From Sinomonas atrocyanea (GTDB taxonomy: Bacteria > Actinomycetota > Actinomycetes > Actinomycetales > Micrococcaceae): a stretch of 64,000 nucleotides of DNA. Position numbers and translations under genes: made by a program. Every line of letters begins with the position of its first letter. Within the stretch, counting starts at the first letter, position 1. Where the stretch lies: positions 62,001 through 126,000 of the forward strand of contig NZ_JAUSTE010000001.1 in assembly GCF_030812675.1 (NCBI RefSeq), written 5' to 3'. Below are positions 35,771-45,848 of this stretch, one piece after another. The notes under the pieces are model-generated. The model had not been told where the DNA came from. It made no database searches and was given only the letters and a program-made list of their open reading frames with translations.

Positions 35771-37438
35771 GTGAGTGGCGCGCGGACCATGAGGCGGAGG
35801 GAACTGCTCCAGGCAGCGGCGGCGGCGGTCCTCCTGACCGGGTGCACGCCCTCGCCCAATCCCAAGCCCTCGCCCAGCGCGAGCGGCTCTGCCGCCCCGA
35901 ACGCGTCCTTCACCTTCGCCACGCCGGCTCCGCCGATCGCACTCGACCCCGCCGTCACCGCCGACATCGAGTCGTGGCGCGTCACGCGCCAGGTCCTCGA
36001 ATGCCTCGTCACCAGCGATCCCGACACGGGGGCCCCCGCCCCGTCCCTCGCGACCGCGTGGACGCAGAGCGCAGACCTCCTCTCGTGGACGTTCACGCTC
36101 CGGGAGGACGTTACCTTCCACGACGGGACCCCGTTCAATGCGGCCGCCGTGAAGGCCAACTTCGACCGCTGGTACGCGTTCTCGCCGCAGTTCCGTTCGA
36201 ATCACACGGGGCTCGCCTTCACGGCAGTGTTCAAGGCACACTCCGACCAGGCCTCCCTGTCGCTCTACAAGCGGTGCACGGTGCTCGGCGAGCACGAGGT
36301 CCGCATCGAGCTCACGCAGCCGCTCACGAGCTTCCTCGCCGCGATGACCACCCCAGCCTTCGCCATCTCCTCGCCCGCCGCGCTCAAGGCCAGCACCGCC
36401 GACGTCGAGGACCAGCCCTGGTCGGGGACGAAGATCTCCCGCTACGCCCAGCACCCCGTGGGCACCGGTCCGTTCCGGTTCCGGCAGTGGACCAAGGACT
36501 CGGTGGTCCTCGACTCCTCCCCCACCTACTGGGGGGCGCGCGGCCAGATCGCCCAGCTCACCCTCGTCGTCTACGACACGCCACAGGCGCGGCTGCAGGC
36601 GCTTCTGGCCGGAACCATCGACGGCTACGACGCGGTGACTGTCGAGAACATCGAGACCCTCGTGCGCAAGGGCCTGCAGGTGGTGCGACGCGACCCGTTC
36701 TCGGTCATGTACCTGGGGATGAACCAGGCCGTGCCGCTCCTGCAGAACGACAAGGTGCGCCAGGCCATCGCGATGGGCATCAACAAGGACGCAGTCATCA
36801 AGCCGTTCTTCCTCGAGGACACGAAGGCCGCCTCCCAGTTCGTGCCGCCGAAGCTCAGCGGCTTCAACGCCTCAGGCGGCTTCCCGTCCTACGATCCGGA
36901 GAAGGCCAAGCGGCTACTGAGCGAGGCCGGCTACAAGGGCGAGGAGCTGCCCTTCTACTACCCGCTCAACGTCACGCGGCTCTACCTGCCGGACCCCGAG
37001 AAGGTCTACGCCGAGCTCTCCGCCCAGCTGACGCTGCTCGGCCTGAACATCAAGCCGGTCCCCGTCGACTGGGAGGACGGGTACCTGCAGAAGGTCACGA
37101 CGGCGGGCGACCACGCCTTCCACCTGCTGGGCCGCTACGGGAGCTACAGCGACCCCGACGACTTCCTCGCACCCCTCTTCGGTGCGAAGAACGGCGAGTT
37201 CGGGTTCTTCGACGCACAGATCTTCAGCAAGATCGAACGCGCCCGGGGACTGCCGGACGGCAACGACCGGACGCAGGCCTACCAGAACATCAACGGCCAG
37301 ATCGGCTCAAGCGCCCCTGCAGTGCCGATCGCCTACCCGATCTCCGCGGTGGCGGTGTCCGCACGGGTGGCGACCTACCCGGCGTCGCCCGTCCTCAACG
37401 AGACGTTCAACCACGTGACCCTCACACCGGGCGCGTAG
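35771..37438 (+). CDS. ABC transporter solute-binding lipoprotein, family 5
   Basis: 555 residues from GTG 35771 (ATG 35789 is an alternative). An RR-containing signal peptide ends in lipobox LLTGC. The rest is an SBP_bac_5 domain: ESWRVTRQVLECLVT, WTFTLREDVTFHDGTPFNA and HPVGTGPFRFRQW are family hallmarks. Such proteins bind peptides, nickel or other solutes and hand them to Dpp/Opp-type permeases. No permease or ATPase genes are adjacent, so it is an orphan receptor. It is on the same strand as mqo with about 110 bp between. Confidence 0.9.
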   Translation: MSGARTMRRRELLQAAAAAVLLTGCTPSPNPKPSPSASGSAAPNASFTFATPAPPIALDPAVTADIESWRVTRQVLECLVTSDPDTGAPAPSLATAWTQSADLLSWTFTLREDVTFHDGTPFNAAAVKANFDRWYAFSPQFRSNHTGLAFTAVFKAHSDQASLSLYKRCTVLGEHEVRIELTQPLTSFLAAMTTPAFAISSPAALKASTADVEDQPWSGTKISRYAQHPVGTGPFRFRQWTKDSVVLDSSPTYWGARGQIAQLTLVVYDTPQARLQALLAGTIDGYDAVTVENIETLVRKGLQVVRRDPFSVMYLGMNQAVPLLQNDKVRQAIAMGINKDAVIKPFFLEDTKAASQFVPPKLSGFNASGGFPSYDPEKAKRLLSEAGYKGEELPFYYPLNVTRLYLPDPEKVYAELSAQLTLLGLNIKPVPVDWEDGYLQKVTTAGDHAFHLLGRYGSYSDPDDFLAPLFGAKNGEFGFFDAQIFSKIERARGLPDGNDRTQAYQNINGQIGSSAPAVPIAYPISAVAVSARVATYPASPVLNETFNHVTLTPGA

Positions 37439-37466
37439 GCGCACCGAAAAAATGTGGTGAGGGGTC

Positions 37467-37495
37467 TTGACTGTGACCCTCCGGGGATTTAGCGA
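37467..37495 (+). promoter_or_regulatory. Predicted mqo promoter
   Basis: TTGACT and TAGCGA separated by 17 bp, 54 bp upstream of the mqo start. The -10 match is moderate. Confidence 0.45.
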
Positions 37496-37549
37496 TCCGG
37501 GCGGGCGGGGGATATTCTGCCTCTGGTCCATTTGTGCAGGGAGACTTCA

Positions 37550-39040
37550 GTGACCTTCATTTCCACCACCCGATCTGCCGATGTCGTTCTGGTCGGCGGG
37601 GGCATCATGAGCGCCACCCTTGGCGCTTTCCTCAAGAAGCTCGAACCGAGCTGGAACATCGTGCTCTTCGAGCGCCTCGACGAGGTGGGGCTCGAAAGCT
37701 CGGACCCCTGGAACAACGCCGGGACGGGGCACTCCGCGTACTGCGAGCTCAACTACACGCCTCAGGCCAAGGACGGCTCGGTGAACCCCGCGAAGGCGCT
37801 GGGGATCAACGAGGGCTTCCAGCTCTCGCGCCAGTTCTGGTCCCACCTCGTGGGCGACGGCAGCATCTCGGACCCGTCCGGGTTCATCCACAACGTGCCG
37901 CACATGAGCTTCGTCATCGGCGACGCCCACGCGGACTTCCTCCGCACGCGCTACGAGGCGCTCCACCCGAACCCCCTCTTCTCCACCATGGAGTACAGCG
38001 AGGACCCGGCCCAGATCGCCGCATGGGCCCCGCTGATCATGGAGGGCCGCGGCGCCGGGCGCGTCGCGGCGACCCGAGTGGCCGAGGGCACCGACGTCGA
38101 CTTCGGCCAGCTCACCCGTGAGCTGGTCCACTTCCTCGCCGGCAACGGCGTCGAGGTGAACTACGGCACCGACGTGTCCGGCCTCGAGCGCGCCCGGGGC
38201 GGCTGGAACGTCTCGACGCGGCACAAGGCCTCGGGCGAGCGCGGCAGCATCCACGCCAAGTTCGTCTTCGTCGGCGCCGGCGGCGGAGCGCTCCACCTCC
38301 TCCAGGACTCCGGCATCGCCGAGAGCAAGGGGTACGGCGGGTTCCCCGTCTCCGGCCAGTTCCTGCGCAGCACCGACGAGTCGGTCGCGCTGCGGCACGA
38401 CGCCAAGGTCTACGGCCAGGCCTCGGTCGGGGCGCCGCCGATGTCCGTTCCGCACCTGGACACGCGCTACGTCAACGGCAAGCGCTCGCTGCTGTTCGGC
38501 CCGTACGCCGGCTTCTCCACGAACTTCCTCAAGAACGGCTCCCTCTGGGACCTCCCGCTCTCCATCCGGCCCGGCAACATCATCCCGATGCTCGCGGTCG
38601 CGAAGGACAACATGGACCTCACGGCCTACCTCGTCAAGGAGGTCGCCAAGGGCCACGAGAAGAAGATCGAGGCGCTGCGGGAGTACTACCCCGACGCCTC
38701 GGCGGAAGGCTGGGAGCTCATCACGGCGGGCCAGCGCGTGCAGATCATCAAGAAGGACCAGGCCAAGGGCGGCGTCCTCCAGTTCGGCACCGAGGTGATC
38801 ACCTCGCGGGACGGCTCGATCGGCGCACTCCTCGGCGCCTCCCCCGGCGCGTCGACGGCCGTGCCGATCATGCTCGAGCTCATGCAGCGCGCGTTCCCGA
38901 AGAACTTCAAGGGCTGGGAGCCGAAGCTGAGCGAGATGATGCCCGGGTACGGCATCAAGCTCAACGACCACCCGGACCTCGCCGCCGAGATCGCCGCGAG
39001 CACCTCGGCAGCCCTCGGGCTCGCGGCCCCGGCCCACTAG
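37550..39040 (+). CDS. mqo: Malate:quinone oxidoreductase
   Basis: 496 residues, FAD-dependent and membrane-associated. It oxidises malate to oxaloacetate and passes electrons to quinone in the TCA cycle. The FAD-binding N-terminus is [23 protein letters not shown], and [17 protein letters not shown] and [17 protein letters not shown] are family hallmarks. The start GTG 37550 follows AGGGAGA. A strong terminator follows, so it is a single-gene unit. Confidence 0.96.
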   Translation: MTFISTTRSADVVLVGGGIMSATLGAFLKKLEPSWNIVLFERLDEVGLESSDPWNNAGTGHSAYCELNYTPQAKDGSVNPAKALGINEGFQLSRQFWSHLVGDGSISDPSGFIHNVPHMSFVIGDAHADFLRTRYEALHPNPLFSTMEYSEDPAQIAAWAPLIMEGRGAGRVAATRVAEGTDVDFGQLTRELVHFLAGNGVEVNYGTDVSGLERARGGWNVSTRHKASGERGSIHAKFVFVGAGGGALHLLQDSGIAESKGYGGFPVSGQFLRSTDESVALRHDAKVYGQASVGAPPMSVPHLDTRYVNGKRSLLFGPYAGFSTNFLKNGSLWDLPLSIRPGNIIPMLAVAKDNMDLTAYLVKEVAKGHEKKIEALREYYPDASAEGWELITAGQRVQIIKKDQAKGGVLQFGTEVITSRDGSIGALLGASPGASTAVPIMLELMQRAFPKNFKGWEPKLSEMMPGYGIKLNDHPDLAAEIAASTSAALGLAAPAH

Positions 39041-39056
39041 GCCAGCGTCCGTTTCC

Positions 39057-39093
39057 GGCCCGCGTCCTCTCGCCTGAGGACGCGGGCCCTTTC
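39057..39093 (+). terminator. mqo terminator
   Basis: Perfect 13-bp stem GGCCCGCGTCCTC / GAGGACGCGGGCC with a 6-nt loop, then CTTTC, 16 bp after the stop. Confidence 0.85.
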
Positions 39094-39158
39094 GCTACCA
39101 GTCCACGACTCCCGGCCACCGTCCCCGGAACGGCCGGCCTCATGTGAAAGGGCCACCG

Positions 39159-42100
39159 ATGTTCCGGCTCGCCCGCCTGTCCATGGCGAACAGGGCGCTC
39201 ATCGCGCTCATCATGGTCTTCGCCTCGGTCTTCGGGGTCATCACGGCGACGAGCCTCAAGCAGGAGCTCATCCCGTCCATCGAGTTCCCCCAGCTCACCG
39301 TGGTCACCTCGATGGCCGGCGCCTCGCCGGATGTGGTGGACAAGCAGATCGGCCAGCCACTGGAGAAGTCGCTCCAGGCCGTCGAGGGGCTTGAGAGCAG
39401 CGCCTCGACGTCCCGCACCGGCGTCTCGACGATCCGGCTCTCGTTCCAGTACGGGACCAATCTGGACCGCGCGCGGAACCAGATCGACCGCGCCATCTCC
39501 AACGTCAAGTCCCAGCTTCCCGCCGACGCCTCCCCCAACACGCTCGCCGGGAGCATCAGCGACTTCCCGATCGTCTTCATCGCCGCCTCCTCGGACAGGC
39601 CGCTCAGCCAGCTGGACACCCAGCTCATCCAGCAGGCCGTGCCGAAGCTCACGAAGATCGACGGCGTGCGCAGCGTGGACGTGACCGGAGGCGCCACGCA
39701 GCACCTCCAGATCCAGCCGGACCCGGCCGCGATGGCGGGCCGCGGCGTCGACATCGCCTCGATCCGCACGGCCCTGCAGAACAACGGCGCCCTCGTGCCG
39801 ATCGGGACGGTCACCGACCAGGGGAAGTCCCTCTCGCTCCAGGCCGGCAGCCCGGTCGACTCCACCGACGCCGTCAAGTCGCTGCCGCTCACCGGGGCGA
39901 AGCAGCCGACGACGATCGGCGACGTCGCAGCCGTGGCCATCGAGGACGATGCCCCGACGTCGATCACCCGGACCGATGGCAAGCCGACCCTCGCCCTGTC
40001 CGTGACGAAGAAGCCCGACGGGGACACCGTGGCGATCTCCCACGCGGTGCGCGACGCCCTCCCCCAGCTGGCCTCAGACCTCGGCTCGAACGCGAAGCTC
40101 ACCACGGTGTTCGACCAGGCACCGTTCATCGAGAAGTCGATCCGGGACCTGACCACCGAGGGCGCCCTCGGCCTCGGCTTCGCGGTCCTGACCATCCTCG
40201 TCTTCCTGCTCTCGGTCCGCTCGACCCTCGTCACCGCGGTCTCGATCCCGCTCTCGCTCCTCATCACGTTCATCGGGCTGTTCGCCGCCGGGTACTCGCT
40301 GAACATCCTCACCCTGGGCGCGCTCACGATCGCCATCGGCCGCGTCGTGGACGACTCGATCGTGGTCATCGAGAACATCAAGAGGCACCTGAGCTACGGC
40401 GAGGAGAAGACGACGGCGATCCTCAACGCCGTGCGCGAGGTCGCCGGCGCCGTGACCGCCTCCACGCTCACCACGGTGGCCGTCTTCCTCCCGATCGCCT
40501 TCGTCGGGAACCTCGCCGGAGAGCTGTTCCGTCCCTTCGCGCTCACCGTCACGATCGCGCTGCTGGCCTCGCTCGTCGTCGCCCTCACGATCGTGCCCGT
40601 GCTCGCGTACTGGTTCCTCGGCCACCGGGCCGCGGCAGCGCGGGACCGGGCCGAGATCGAGGCGGCGGCCCACGAGAAGGAGCGGCGCAGCGCCCTGCAG
40701 CGCGGCTACCTCCCAGTCCTCCACGCCACCCAGCGGCGGCCCGTCGTCACGCTCGTGGCCGGCGCGCTCCTCCTCGTGGGCACCTTCGCCCTCGCGCCGC
40801 TCCTGCCCACCAACCTGCTCGGGAACACCGGCCAGAACAACTTCACCGTCACCCAGAAGCTCGCTCCCGGCACGAGCCTGGACGCGACGAGCGCCGCGGC
40901 GGCCAAGGTGGAGGACGCGCTCAAGGGCGTGGGCGGGATCCAGACCGTCCAGGTGACGATCGGAAACTCGACGACCGGCTTCAGCGCCTTCCTGTCCTCT
41001 GGCGCCTCGAACGCCACCTTCACGGTGATCACGGACGAGTCCAAGGACCAGGTGGCGCTGCAGCAGCAGGTGCGCGACGCCGTCGGCCGCCTCTCCGGGG
41101 TCGGCACGGTGTCGGTGGGGAGCCAGCAGAGCGGTTTCGGCACGGCCTCGACCGTCGATGTGACCGTCAAGGCGCCCGACTCGTCCTCGCTCGCGAAGGC
41201 CAACGACGCGGTTGTGGCGGCACTCAAGGACGTCCCCGGCGCGACAGACGTGACGAGCAACCTCGCGGCGGCCCAGCCGGTGGTCCAGGTCAAGGTGGAC
41301 CGCGCGAAGGCTGCGGCAGCCGGCCTGAACGAGCAGCAGATCAGCACCGCGCTGGCCGCGACGGTGAGCCCGATTCCGGCCGGAACGGTCCGTTTCGACA
41401 CGACCGACTACCCCGTGCGGATCGGCAAGGGCACGCAGTTCCAGAGCATCGGAGCCGTCCGCGCCATCCCGATCCCCGGCGCGCCGGGCGGCCTCACGCT
41501 GGGCCAGATCGCCTCCGTGGAGGCCGTGGACGTCCCGGTGACCGTCACCAGCACCGCGGGGCAGCGCACCGCGACCGTCTCCGTGACGCCCGGCGACGCG
41601 AACCTCGGCTCGGTGAGCGGCGAGGTGTCCAAGCGGGTGGGCGCGCTGGCGCTCGACGGTGGGGCGACCGCGTCGGTGGGCGGTGCCGCGAGCCAGCAGG
41701 CGCAGTCGTTCCAGCAGCTCGGCCTCGCGCTGCTCGCCGCGATCGCGATCGTGTACGTGATCATGGTCGCGGCGTTCAAGAGCCTGCTCCAGCCGCTCGT
41801 CCTCCTGGTGTCGGTGCCGTTCGCCGCGACCGGGGCGATCCTGCTGCTCCTGGTGACCCGGATCCCGCTCGGGCTGCCCTCGCTCATCGGCCTGCTCATG
41901 CTCGTGGGCATCGTCGTGACGAACGCCATTGTGCTCATCGACCTCATCAACCAGTACCGCCGCCCGCAGGGGGGACGCCCGGCCCTGCCGCTCGCAGAGG
42001 CCATCGAGCAGGGCGCGCGCCAGCGGCTCCGCCCGATCCTCATGACGGCCCTCGCGACCATCTTCGCCCTGACCCCCATGGCACTGGGCCTCACGGGCGG

Positions 42101-42356
42101 CGGCGGGTTCATCGCCCAGCCGCTCGCCGTCGTGGTGATCGGCGGGCTCGTCTCCTCCACCGCGCTCACGCTCGTGCTGGTCCCGGTCCTGTACCGGCTC
42201 GTGGAGGGCGGCCTCGAGCGGCGGAGGCTGCTGCGCGACCTCAAGCGCACTCCCCTGCCCGAGCCGACGGAGGAGGAGGACGCCGCCGAGCCCGAGGGCG
42301 ACTGGACCACCGGTGCCGTTCCCCGGGTCAGCGGGCGGCGCGCTGCGAAGGACTGA
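39159..42356 (+). CDS. RND-family (HAE1/AcrB-type) transporter
   Basis: 1,065 residues with the duplicated RND layout: TM1, a large external loop, TM2-6, TM7, a second loop, TM8-12. The proton-relay acids are in TM4 (RVVDDSIVVIENI). TM10-11 carry FAATGAILLLL and the repeat of the TM4 motif (VGIVVTNAIVLIDLIN, without the paired Asp). A charged cytoplasmic tail ends the protein. These pumps usually work with a periplasmic adaptor and outer-membrane channel, none of which is expected in a monoderm. No adaptor gene is nearby. The substrate is unknown. ATG 39159 follows GAAAGGG. Confidence 0.93.
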   Translation: MFRLARLSMANRALIALIMVFASVFGVITATSLKQELIPSIEFPQLTVVTSMAGASPDVVDKQIGQPLEKSLQAVEGLESSASTSRTGVSTIRLSFQYGTNLDRARNQIDRAISNVKSQLPADASPNTLAGSISDFPIVFIAASSDRPLSQLDTQLIQQAVPKLTKIDGVRSVDVTGGATQHLQIQPDPAAMAGRGVDIASIRTALQNNGALVPIGTVTDQGKSLSLQAGSPVDSTDAVKSLPLTGAKQPTTIGDVAAVAIEDDAPTSITRTDGKPTLALSVTKKPDGDTVAISHAVRDALPQLASDLGSNAKLTTVFDQAPFIEKSIRDLTTEGALGLGFAVLTILVFLLSVRSTLVTAVSIPLSLLITFIGLFAAGYSLNILTLGALTIAIGRVVDDSIVVIENIKRHLSYGEEKTTAILNAVREVAGAVTASTLTTVAVFLPIAFVGNLAGELFRPFALTVTIALLASLVVALTIVPVLAYWFLGHRAAAARDRAEIEAAAHEKERRSALQRGYLPVLHATQRRPVVTLVAGALLLVGTFALAPLLPTNLLGNTGQNNFTVTQKLAPGTSLDATSAAAAKVEDALKGVGGIQTVQVTIGNSTTGFSAFLSSGASNATFTVITDESKDQVALQQQVRDAVGRLSGVGTVSVGSQQSGFGTASTVDVTVKAPDSSSLAKANDAVVAALKDVPGATDVTSNLAAAQPVVQVKVDRAKAAAAGLNEQQISTALAATVSPIPAGTVRFDTTDYPVRIGKGTQFQSIGAVRAIPIPGAPGGLTLGQIASVEAVDVPVTVTSTAGQRTATVSVTPGDANLGSVSGEVSKRVGALALDGGATASVGGAASQQAQSFQQLGLALLAAIAIVYVIMVAAFKSLLQPLVLLVSVPFAATGAILLLLVTRIPLGLPSLIGLLMLVGIVVTNAIVLIDLINQYRRPQGGRPALPLAEAIEQGARQRLRPILMTALATIFALTPMALGLTGGGGFIAQPLAVVVIGGLVSSTALTLVLVPVLYRLVEGGLERRRLLRDLKRTPLPEPTEEEDAAEPEGDWTTGAVPRVSGRRAAKD

Positions 42357-42392
42357 TCCCCGGCCGCGGGAATGTCCGGCGGCGGCCCCCCG

Positions 42393-42421
42393 TTGAGATA
42401 GATGCAAATGCATTGATCTAG
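42393..42421 (+). promoter_or_regulatory. Promoter with MarR-type palindrome
   Basis: TTGAGA, a 17-bp spacer and ATCTAG. The spacer contains the palindrome ATGCA-AA-TGCAT (42402-42413). It lies 40 bp upstream of a flavin oxidoreductase gene that is coupled to a MarR gene, so MarR autoregulation is likely. Confidence 0.5.
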
Positions 42422-42460
42422 CCGGGCGACCGCCGCCCGGGCCCGATGAAAGGTCGTTTC

Positions 42461-43579
42461 ATGCAGTTCGGCATCTTCAGCGTCGGCGACGTCACCCTCG
42501 ACCCCACGACGGGCCACCTGCCCACCGAGGGCGAGCGGATCCAGGCGATCGTCAAGATCGCCAAGCACGCCGAGGAGGTGGGCCTCGACGTCTTCGCGAC
42601 CGGCGAGCACCACAACCCGCCGTTCTACCCGAGCTCCCCCACCACGCTGCTGGGCTACATCGGCGCGCAGACCGAGAAGCTCATCCTCTCCACCACCACG
42701 ACGCTCATCACCACCAACGACCCGGTGAAGATCGCCGAGGACTTCGGCATGCTGCAGCACCTCGTGGGCGGCCGCACCGACCTCGTGCTGGGGCGCGGCA
42801 ACACCGCCCCCGTCTACCCCTGGTTCGGCAAGAACCCCCAGGACTCCCTCGAGCTGACGATCGAGAACTACGCGCTCCTGCGCCGCCTCTGGGACGAGGA
42901 GGTGGTCACCTGGAGCGGGAAGTTCCGCACCCCGCTGCACAGCTTCACGGCAACCCCCCGCCCGCTCGACGGCGTGGCCCCCTTCGTGTGGCACGGCTCG
43001 ATCCGCACCCCGCAGATCGCCGAGCTCGCCGCCTACTACGGGGACGGATTCTTCGCCAACAACATCTTCTGGCCGAAGGAGCACTACATCCGGCTCATCA
43101 ACCTGTACCGCGAGCGGTTCGAGCACTACGGCCACGGCAAGGCGCACCAGGCGATCGTGGGCCTCGGCGGACAGTTCTTCATCCGGCCGAACTCCCAGGA
43201 CGCCAAGCGCGAGTTCCGGCCCTACTTCGACAACGCCCCCGTGTACGGCCACGGCCCCTCGATGGAGGACTTCACCGCCCAGACCCCGCTGACCGTGGGC
43301 AGCCCGGCCGAGTTCGTCGAGAAGACGCTGGCCTTCCGCGACTACTTCGGCGACTACCAGCGCCAGCTGTTCCTCGTGGACCACGCCGGACTGCCGCTCA
43401 AGACCGTCCTCGAGCAGCTCGACCTCCTCGGCGAGGTGCTCCCGGAGCTCCGGGCGGGCTTCGCGGAAGGGCGCCCCGCGGACGTCCCGGAGGCCCCGAC
43501 GCACGCGGCACGGGTGGCGGCACGGCGCGCCGAGGAGTCCGCGGCCGGCGAGGCCATGGCAGAGGCTGCGGCCCAGTGA
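42461..43579 (+). CDS. LLM-class flavin-dependent oxidoreductase
   Basis: 372 residues, luciferase-like TIM barrel. Visible segments are the N-terminal MQFGIFSVGDVT, VFATGEHHNPPFYPSSP, LVGGRTDLVLGRG and the NNIFWPKEHY region. These enzymes use reduced FMN or F420; the cofactor cannot be told from sequence. The 30-residue C-terminal tail is Ala/Arg-rich. ATG 42461 is preceded by GAAAGG; ATG 42446 is possible. Its stop overlaps the MarR start by 4 bp, so both are regulated together. Confidence 0.88.
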   Translation: MQFGIFSVGDVTLDPTTGHLPTEGERIQAIVKIAKHAEEVGLDVFATGEHHNPPFYPSSPTTLLGYIGAQTEKLILSTTTTLITTNDPVKIAEDFGMLQHLVGGRTDLVLGRGNTAPVYPWFGKNPQDSLELTIENYALLRRLWDEEVVTWSGKFRTPLHSFTATPRPLDGVAPFVWHGSIRTPQIAELAAYYGDGFFANNIFWPKEHYIRLINLYRERFEHYGHGKAHQAIVGLGGQFFIRPNSQDAKREFRPYFDNAPVYGHGPSMEDFTAQTPLTVGSPAEFVEKTLAFRDYFGDYQRQLFLVDHAGLPLKTVLEQLDLLGEVLPELRAGFAEGRPADVPEAPTHAARVAARRAEESAAGEAMAEAAAQ

Positions 43580-44061
43580 CCGCCCAGACGCCCGCCCCCC
43601 GGGGCCCTGCCCCCTCGGTCCGCGAGGTGTCCGAGGCCTGGGAGTCCCTCTTCCGCGCCCAGGTCGCGGTGATGCGCCGGCTCCAGCGCGATCCGGCGTT
43701 CCGGACGCTCGGCATCAGCAGCTACGACGTGCTCTTCACCCTCAGCCGGTGCGAGGGGCGCGGACTCCGGCTCAACGAGCTCAACGACCACGTGCTCCTG
43801 GCACAGTCGAGCCTCTCCCGCCTCGTGGAGCGGCTCGAGCGGCAGGGGCTCGTGGCACGGGAGAGCACCCCCGCTGACGGCCGCGGCGTCGTCGTCCGCC
43901 TCACCGGGGAAGGCGCCCGCGTCCAGCGGGAGGTGGGACGCGCCCACGTGCGGGAAATCAACCGGATCATGGGAGGGGCGCTCGACGCCGGCGACCTCGC
44001 CTCGCTGCGGGACCTCACCACGCGCGTGCGCGAGCACGTCGTGGCCGAGCACCCGCTCTGA
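43576..44061 (+). CDS. MarR-family transcriptional regulator
   Basis: 161 residues with a winged helix: LNELNDHVLLAQSSLSRLVE is the recognition region and ARESTPADGRGVVVRLT the wing. MarR proteins are dimeric repressors relieved by phenolic or oxidised ligands. GTG 43576 overlaps the oxidoreductase stop as GTGA. The palindrome at 42402 is its probable site. Ligand unknown. Confidence 0.9.
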   Translation: MTAQTPAPRGPAPSVREVSEAWESLFRAQVAVMRRLQRDPAFRTLGISSYDVLFTLSRCEGRGLRLNELNDHVLLAQSSLSRLVERLERQGLVARESTPADGRGVVVRLTGEGARVQREVGRAHVREINRIMGGALDAGDLASLRDLTTRVREHVVAEHPL

Positions 44062-44121
44062 GGCCGACGGCGGCGGGCCGGCTCAGTTGACGCCGCCGGC
44101 TGCCGCCGGCGGCAGGGCCGC

Positions 44122-44925
44122 TCAGCCGAGCGCCACGAGCGCGGCGGGATCCTCGGCGGGCAGGTCGGCGGCCTCGGCCGTGACGGTGAGCCGGTTGAGC
44201 GTGAGCCGTCCCCCGACGGTCGAGAGGAACGCCGTGTCCGAGGAGTCCCGTCCGGCCGTGATCCGCAGCATCGAGGTGCGCGGCGCCAGCCCGGTGGCAT
44301 CGAGCACGTGCCACGCGCCGTCGACGAACGCCTCCGCGACCGCGTGGAAGTCCATGGGCCGCAGGCCCGGGGCGTAGACGGCGGCGAGCCTGGCGGGGAC
44401 GTCCTTGGCACGCAGGAGGGCGATCGCCAGGTGGGCGAAGTCCCGGCAGACGCCCCGGCGGTGCAGGAGCGTCTCGACGGCCCCGTCGGTCCCCCGCGAG
44501 GCCCCGCTGACATAGGCGAGCTGGGCATTGACCCAGTCCCGCACGGCCTGGACGAGCTCGAGCCCGGCGAGCGAGCCGAAGTGCGCGTACGAGGTGGGCA
44601 GGAGGCGGTCGCTCTCCGCATAGCGGCTGGGGCGGACGTAGCGGATGAGCTCCATCTCGTCGACCGGCTCAGGGTCGGCAGTCCCCCCGACCACCGCGCG
44701 GTAGTCGACCTCCACCTCCGTGGGCTCGGCGAGCTCGAGGACGTGGAACCGGCCCCCGTGGCCGTCGAGGAGCTCCCGAGGTTCCACCGCACGGCCTCCG
44801 GCCGTCACCACGAGCTCCTCCTCGAACGAGCTGTAGCCGGGGACGCGGGCCACGGCAATGGCCATGGCCAGCTTGGTCTGCGGCGCGGTCGTGAACTTCA
44901 GGTGGGCACCGACGGTGCGCTGCAT
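44122..44925 (-). CDS. Transglutaminase-like protein
   Basis: 267 residues. The catalytic triad of the transglutaminase/protease-like fold is present: Cys in RRGVCRDFAHLAIA, His in MDFHAVAEAF, Asp in WHVLDATGLAPR. An N-terminal beta-rich region (residues 1-85) precedes it. The substrate is unknown; bacterial members are proteases or amidases rather than cross-linkers. No signal peptide is visible. It lies 15 bp downstream of the lipoprotein gene on the same strand and converges on marR. Confidence 0.88.
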   Translation of the reverse strand: MQRTVGAHLKFTTAPQTKLAMAIAVARVPGYSSFEEELVVTAGGRAVEPRELLDGHGGRFHVLELAEPTEVEVDYRAVVGGTADPEPVDEMELIRYVRPSRYAESDRLLPTSYAHFGSLAGLELVQAVRDWVNAQLAYVSGASRGTDGAVETLLHRRGVCRDFAHLAIALLRAKDVPARLAAVYAPGLRPMDFHAVAEAFVDGAWHVLDATGLAPRTSMLRITAGRDSSDTAFLSTVGGRLTLNRLTVTAEAADLPAEDPAALVALG

Positions 44926-44940
44926 GGGGCTCCAGGAGGG

Positions 44941-45807
44941 CTAGGACTGCGTGAAGGCCAGCGACATGATCATGCGCTGCGCGTCGGCGAAGTCGCCCGA
45001 GTCGCGGACGTAGGCCGACGCCTGAGCAAGGCTATCGAATGAGGACAGCGGCGCAACCTGGGCCTGGGGCGATGGGGGGACCACCTCGACGGTGTCCGCG
45101 AACGAGTACCCGCCGATCCCGGCCGGCCCGGGGACGATGTTGACGAGGCGGCAGGCCTTCCCGTCCTGGGCCGAGGTGGCGAGGGCCGTGAGCCCGAACG
45201 AGCCGAAGTACTTGTAGCCCTGGATGACCCGGAACACGAAGCGCGGGGTGATGACGGCGGGGCCGTCCGCGAACGGCACCGTGACGGGGACGCTGTTCAG
45301 CACGGAGTAGGGCTTGGCCTGCGCCGGGTCGCACGGCGCGGACGTGGGGACGGGCAGGCCGGTCTGGAGGGCCGCGACGAAGGTGCCGTCCCCCTTCTTG
45401 ACCTCGATGTGCAGCGAACCCGGCGCGGCACCGGCGGCCGGGCCTGTGCTCTGGACGATCCAGTCCGCGGGCAGCTCGAACCTGACCTTCTTCGCCGGAT
45501 CCGTGTAGGTCTTCCAGGTGGCGCTCGTGGCGCCGGGCGACGGCGTTCCCGCGCCGGTCGCGGTCGCGGAGCCGCTCGGGGTGGGGCCCCCTGCGCTCGG
45601 GCCGCCCGGCGCGGCAGAGGCCGTCCCGGCACTCGGCACACCAGTCCAGACGGGGGCGCCGGCGCCGGCGCCGCAGCCGGCGAGGAGCACGGCGACGGCG
45701 AGCGCCGCGGCTCCGCGGAGAGCACGCACGCCCCCCGCCCTGCGAGCGCCTGCCTCGACGGCCTGCGGGGAACTGCGCGGCGGCTCTGGACTGCTGGCGG
45801 CGACCAT
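44941..45807 (-). CDS. Lipoprotein of unknown function
   Basis: 288 residues. A long basic N-region of about 30 residues precedes a hydrophobic stretch and lipobox LLAGC, then a Ser/Thr/Pro/Gly-rich linker to about 95. The folded part begins WKTYTDPAKKVRFELPADW, like other surface lipoproteins with a PsbP/LpqN-like fold; that assignment is tentative. ATG 45807 follows a TAGGGT box by 6 nt, so the mRNA is probably leaderless. It is divergent from the DUF1684 gene. Confidence 0.75.
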   Translation of the reverse strand: MVAASSPEPPRSSPQAVEAGARRAGGVRALRGAAALAVAVLLAGCGAGAGAPVWTGVPSAGTASAAPGGPSAGGPTPSGSATATGAGTPSPGATSATWKTYTDPAKKVRFELPADWIVQSTGPAAGAAPGSLHIEVKKGDGTFVAALQTGLPVPTSAPCDPAQAKPYSVLNSVPVTVPFADGPAVITPRFVFRVIQGYKYFGSFGLTALATSAQDGKACRLVNIVPGPAGIGGYSFADTVEVVPPSPQAQVAPLSSFDSLAQASAYVRDSGDFADAQRMIMSLAFTQS

Positions 45808-45813
45808 GGTCCA

Positions 45814-45842
45814 ACCCTAGCGAAGCCGCGCTCCCGTAGGCT
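45814..45842. promoter_or_regulatory. Back-to-back leaderless promoters
   Basis: The -10 box TAGGGT (minus strand, 45814-45819) lies 6 nt from ATG 45807, and TAGGCT (plus strand, 45837-45842) lies 6 nt from ATG 45849. Both genes would start transcription at their first codon from a 41-bp divergent gap. Confidence 0.55.
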
Positions 45843-45848
45843 GTCGCC

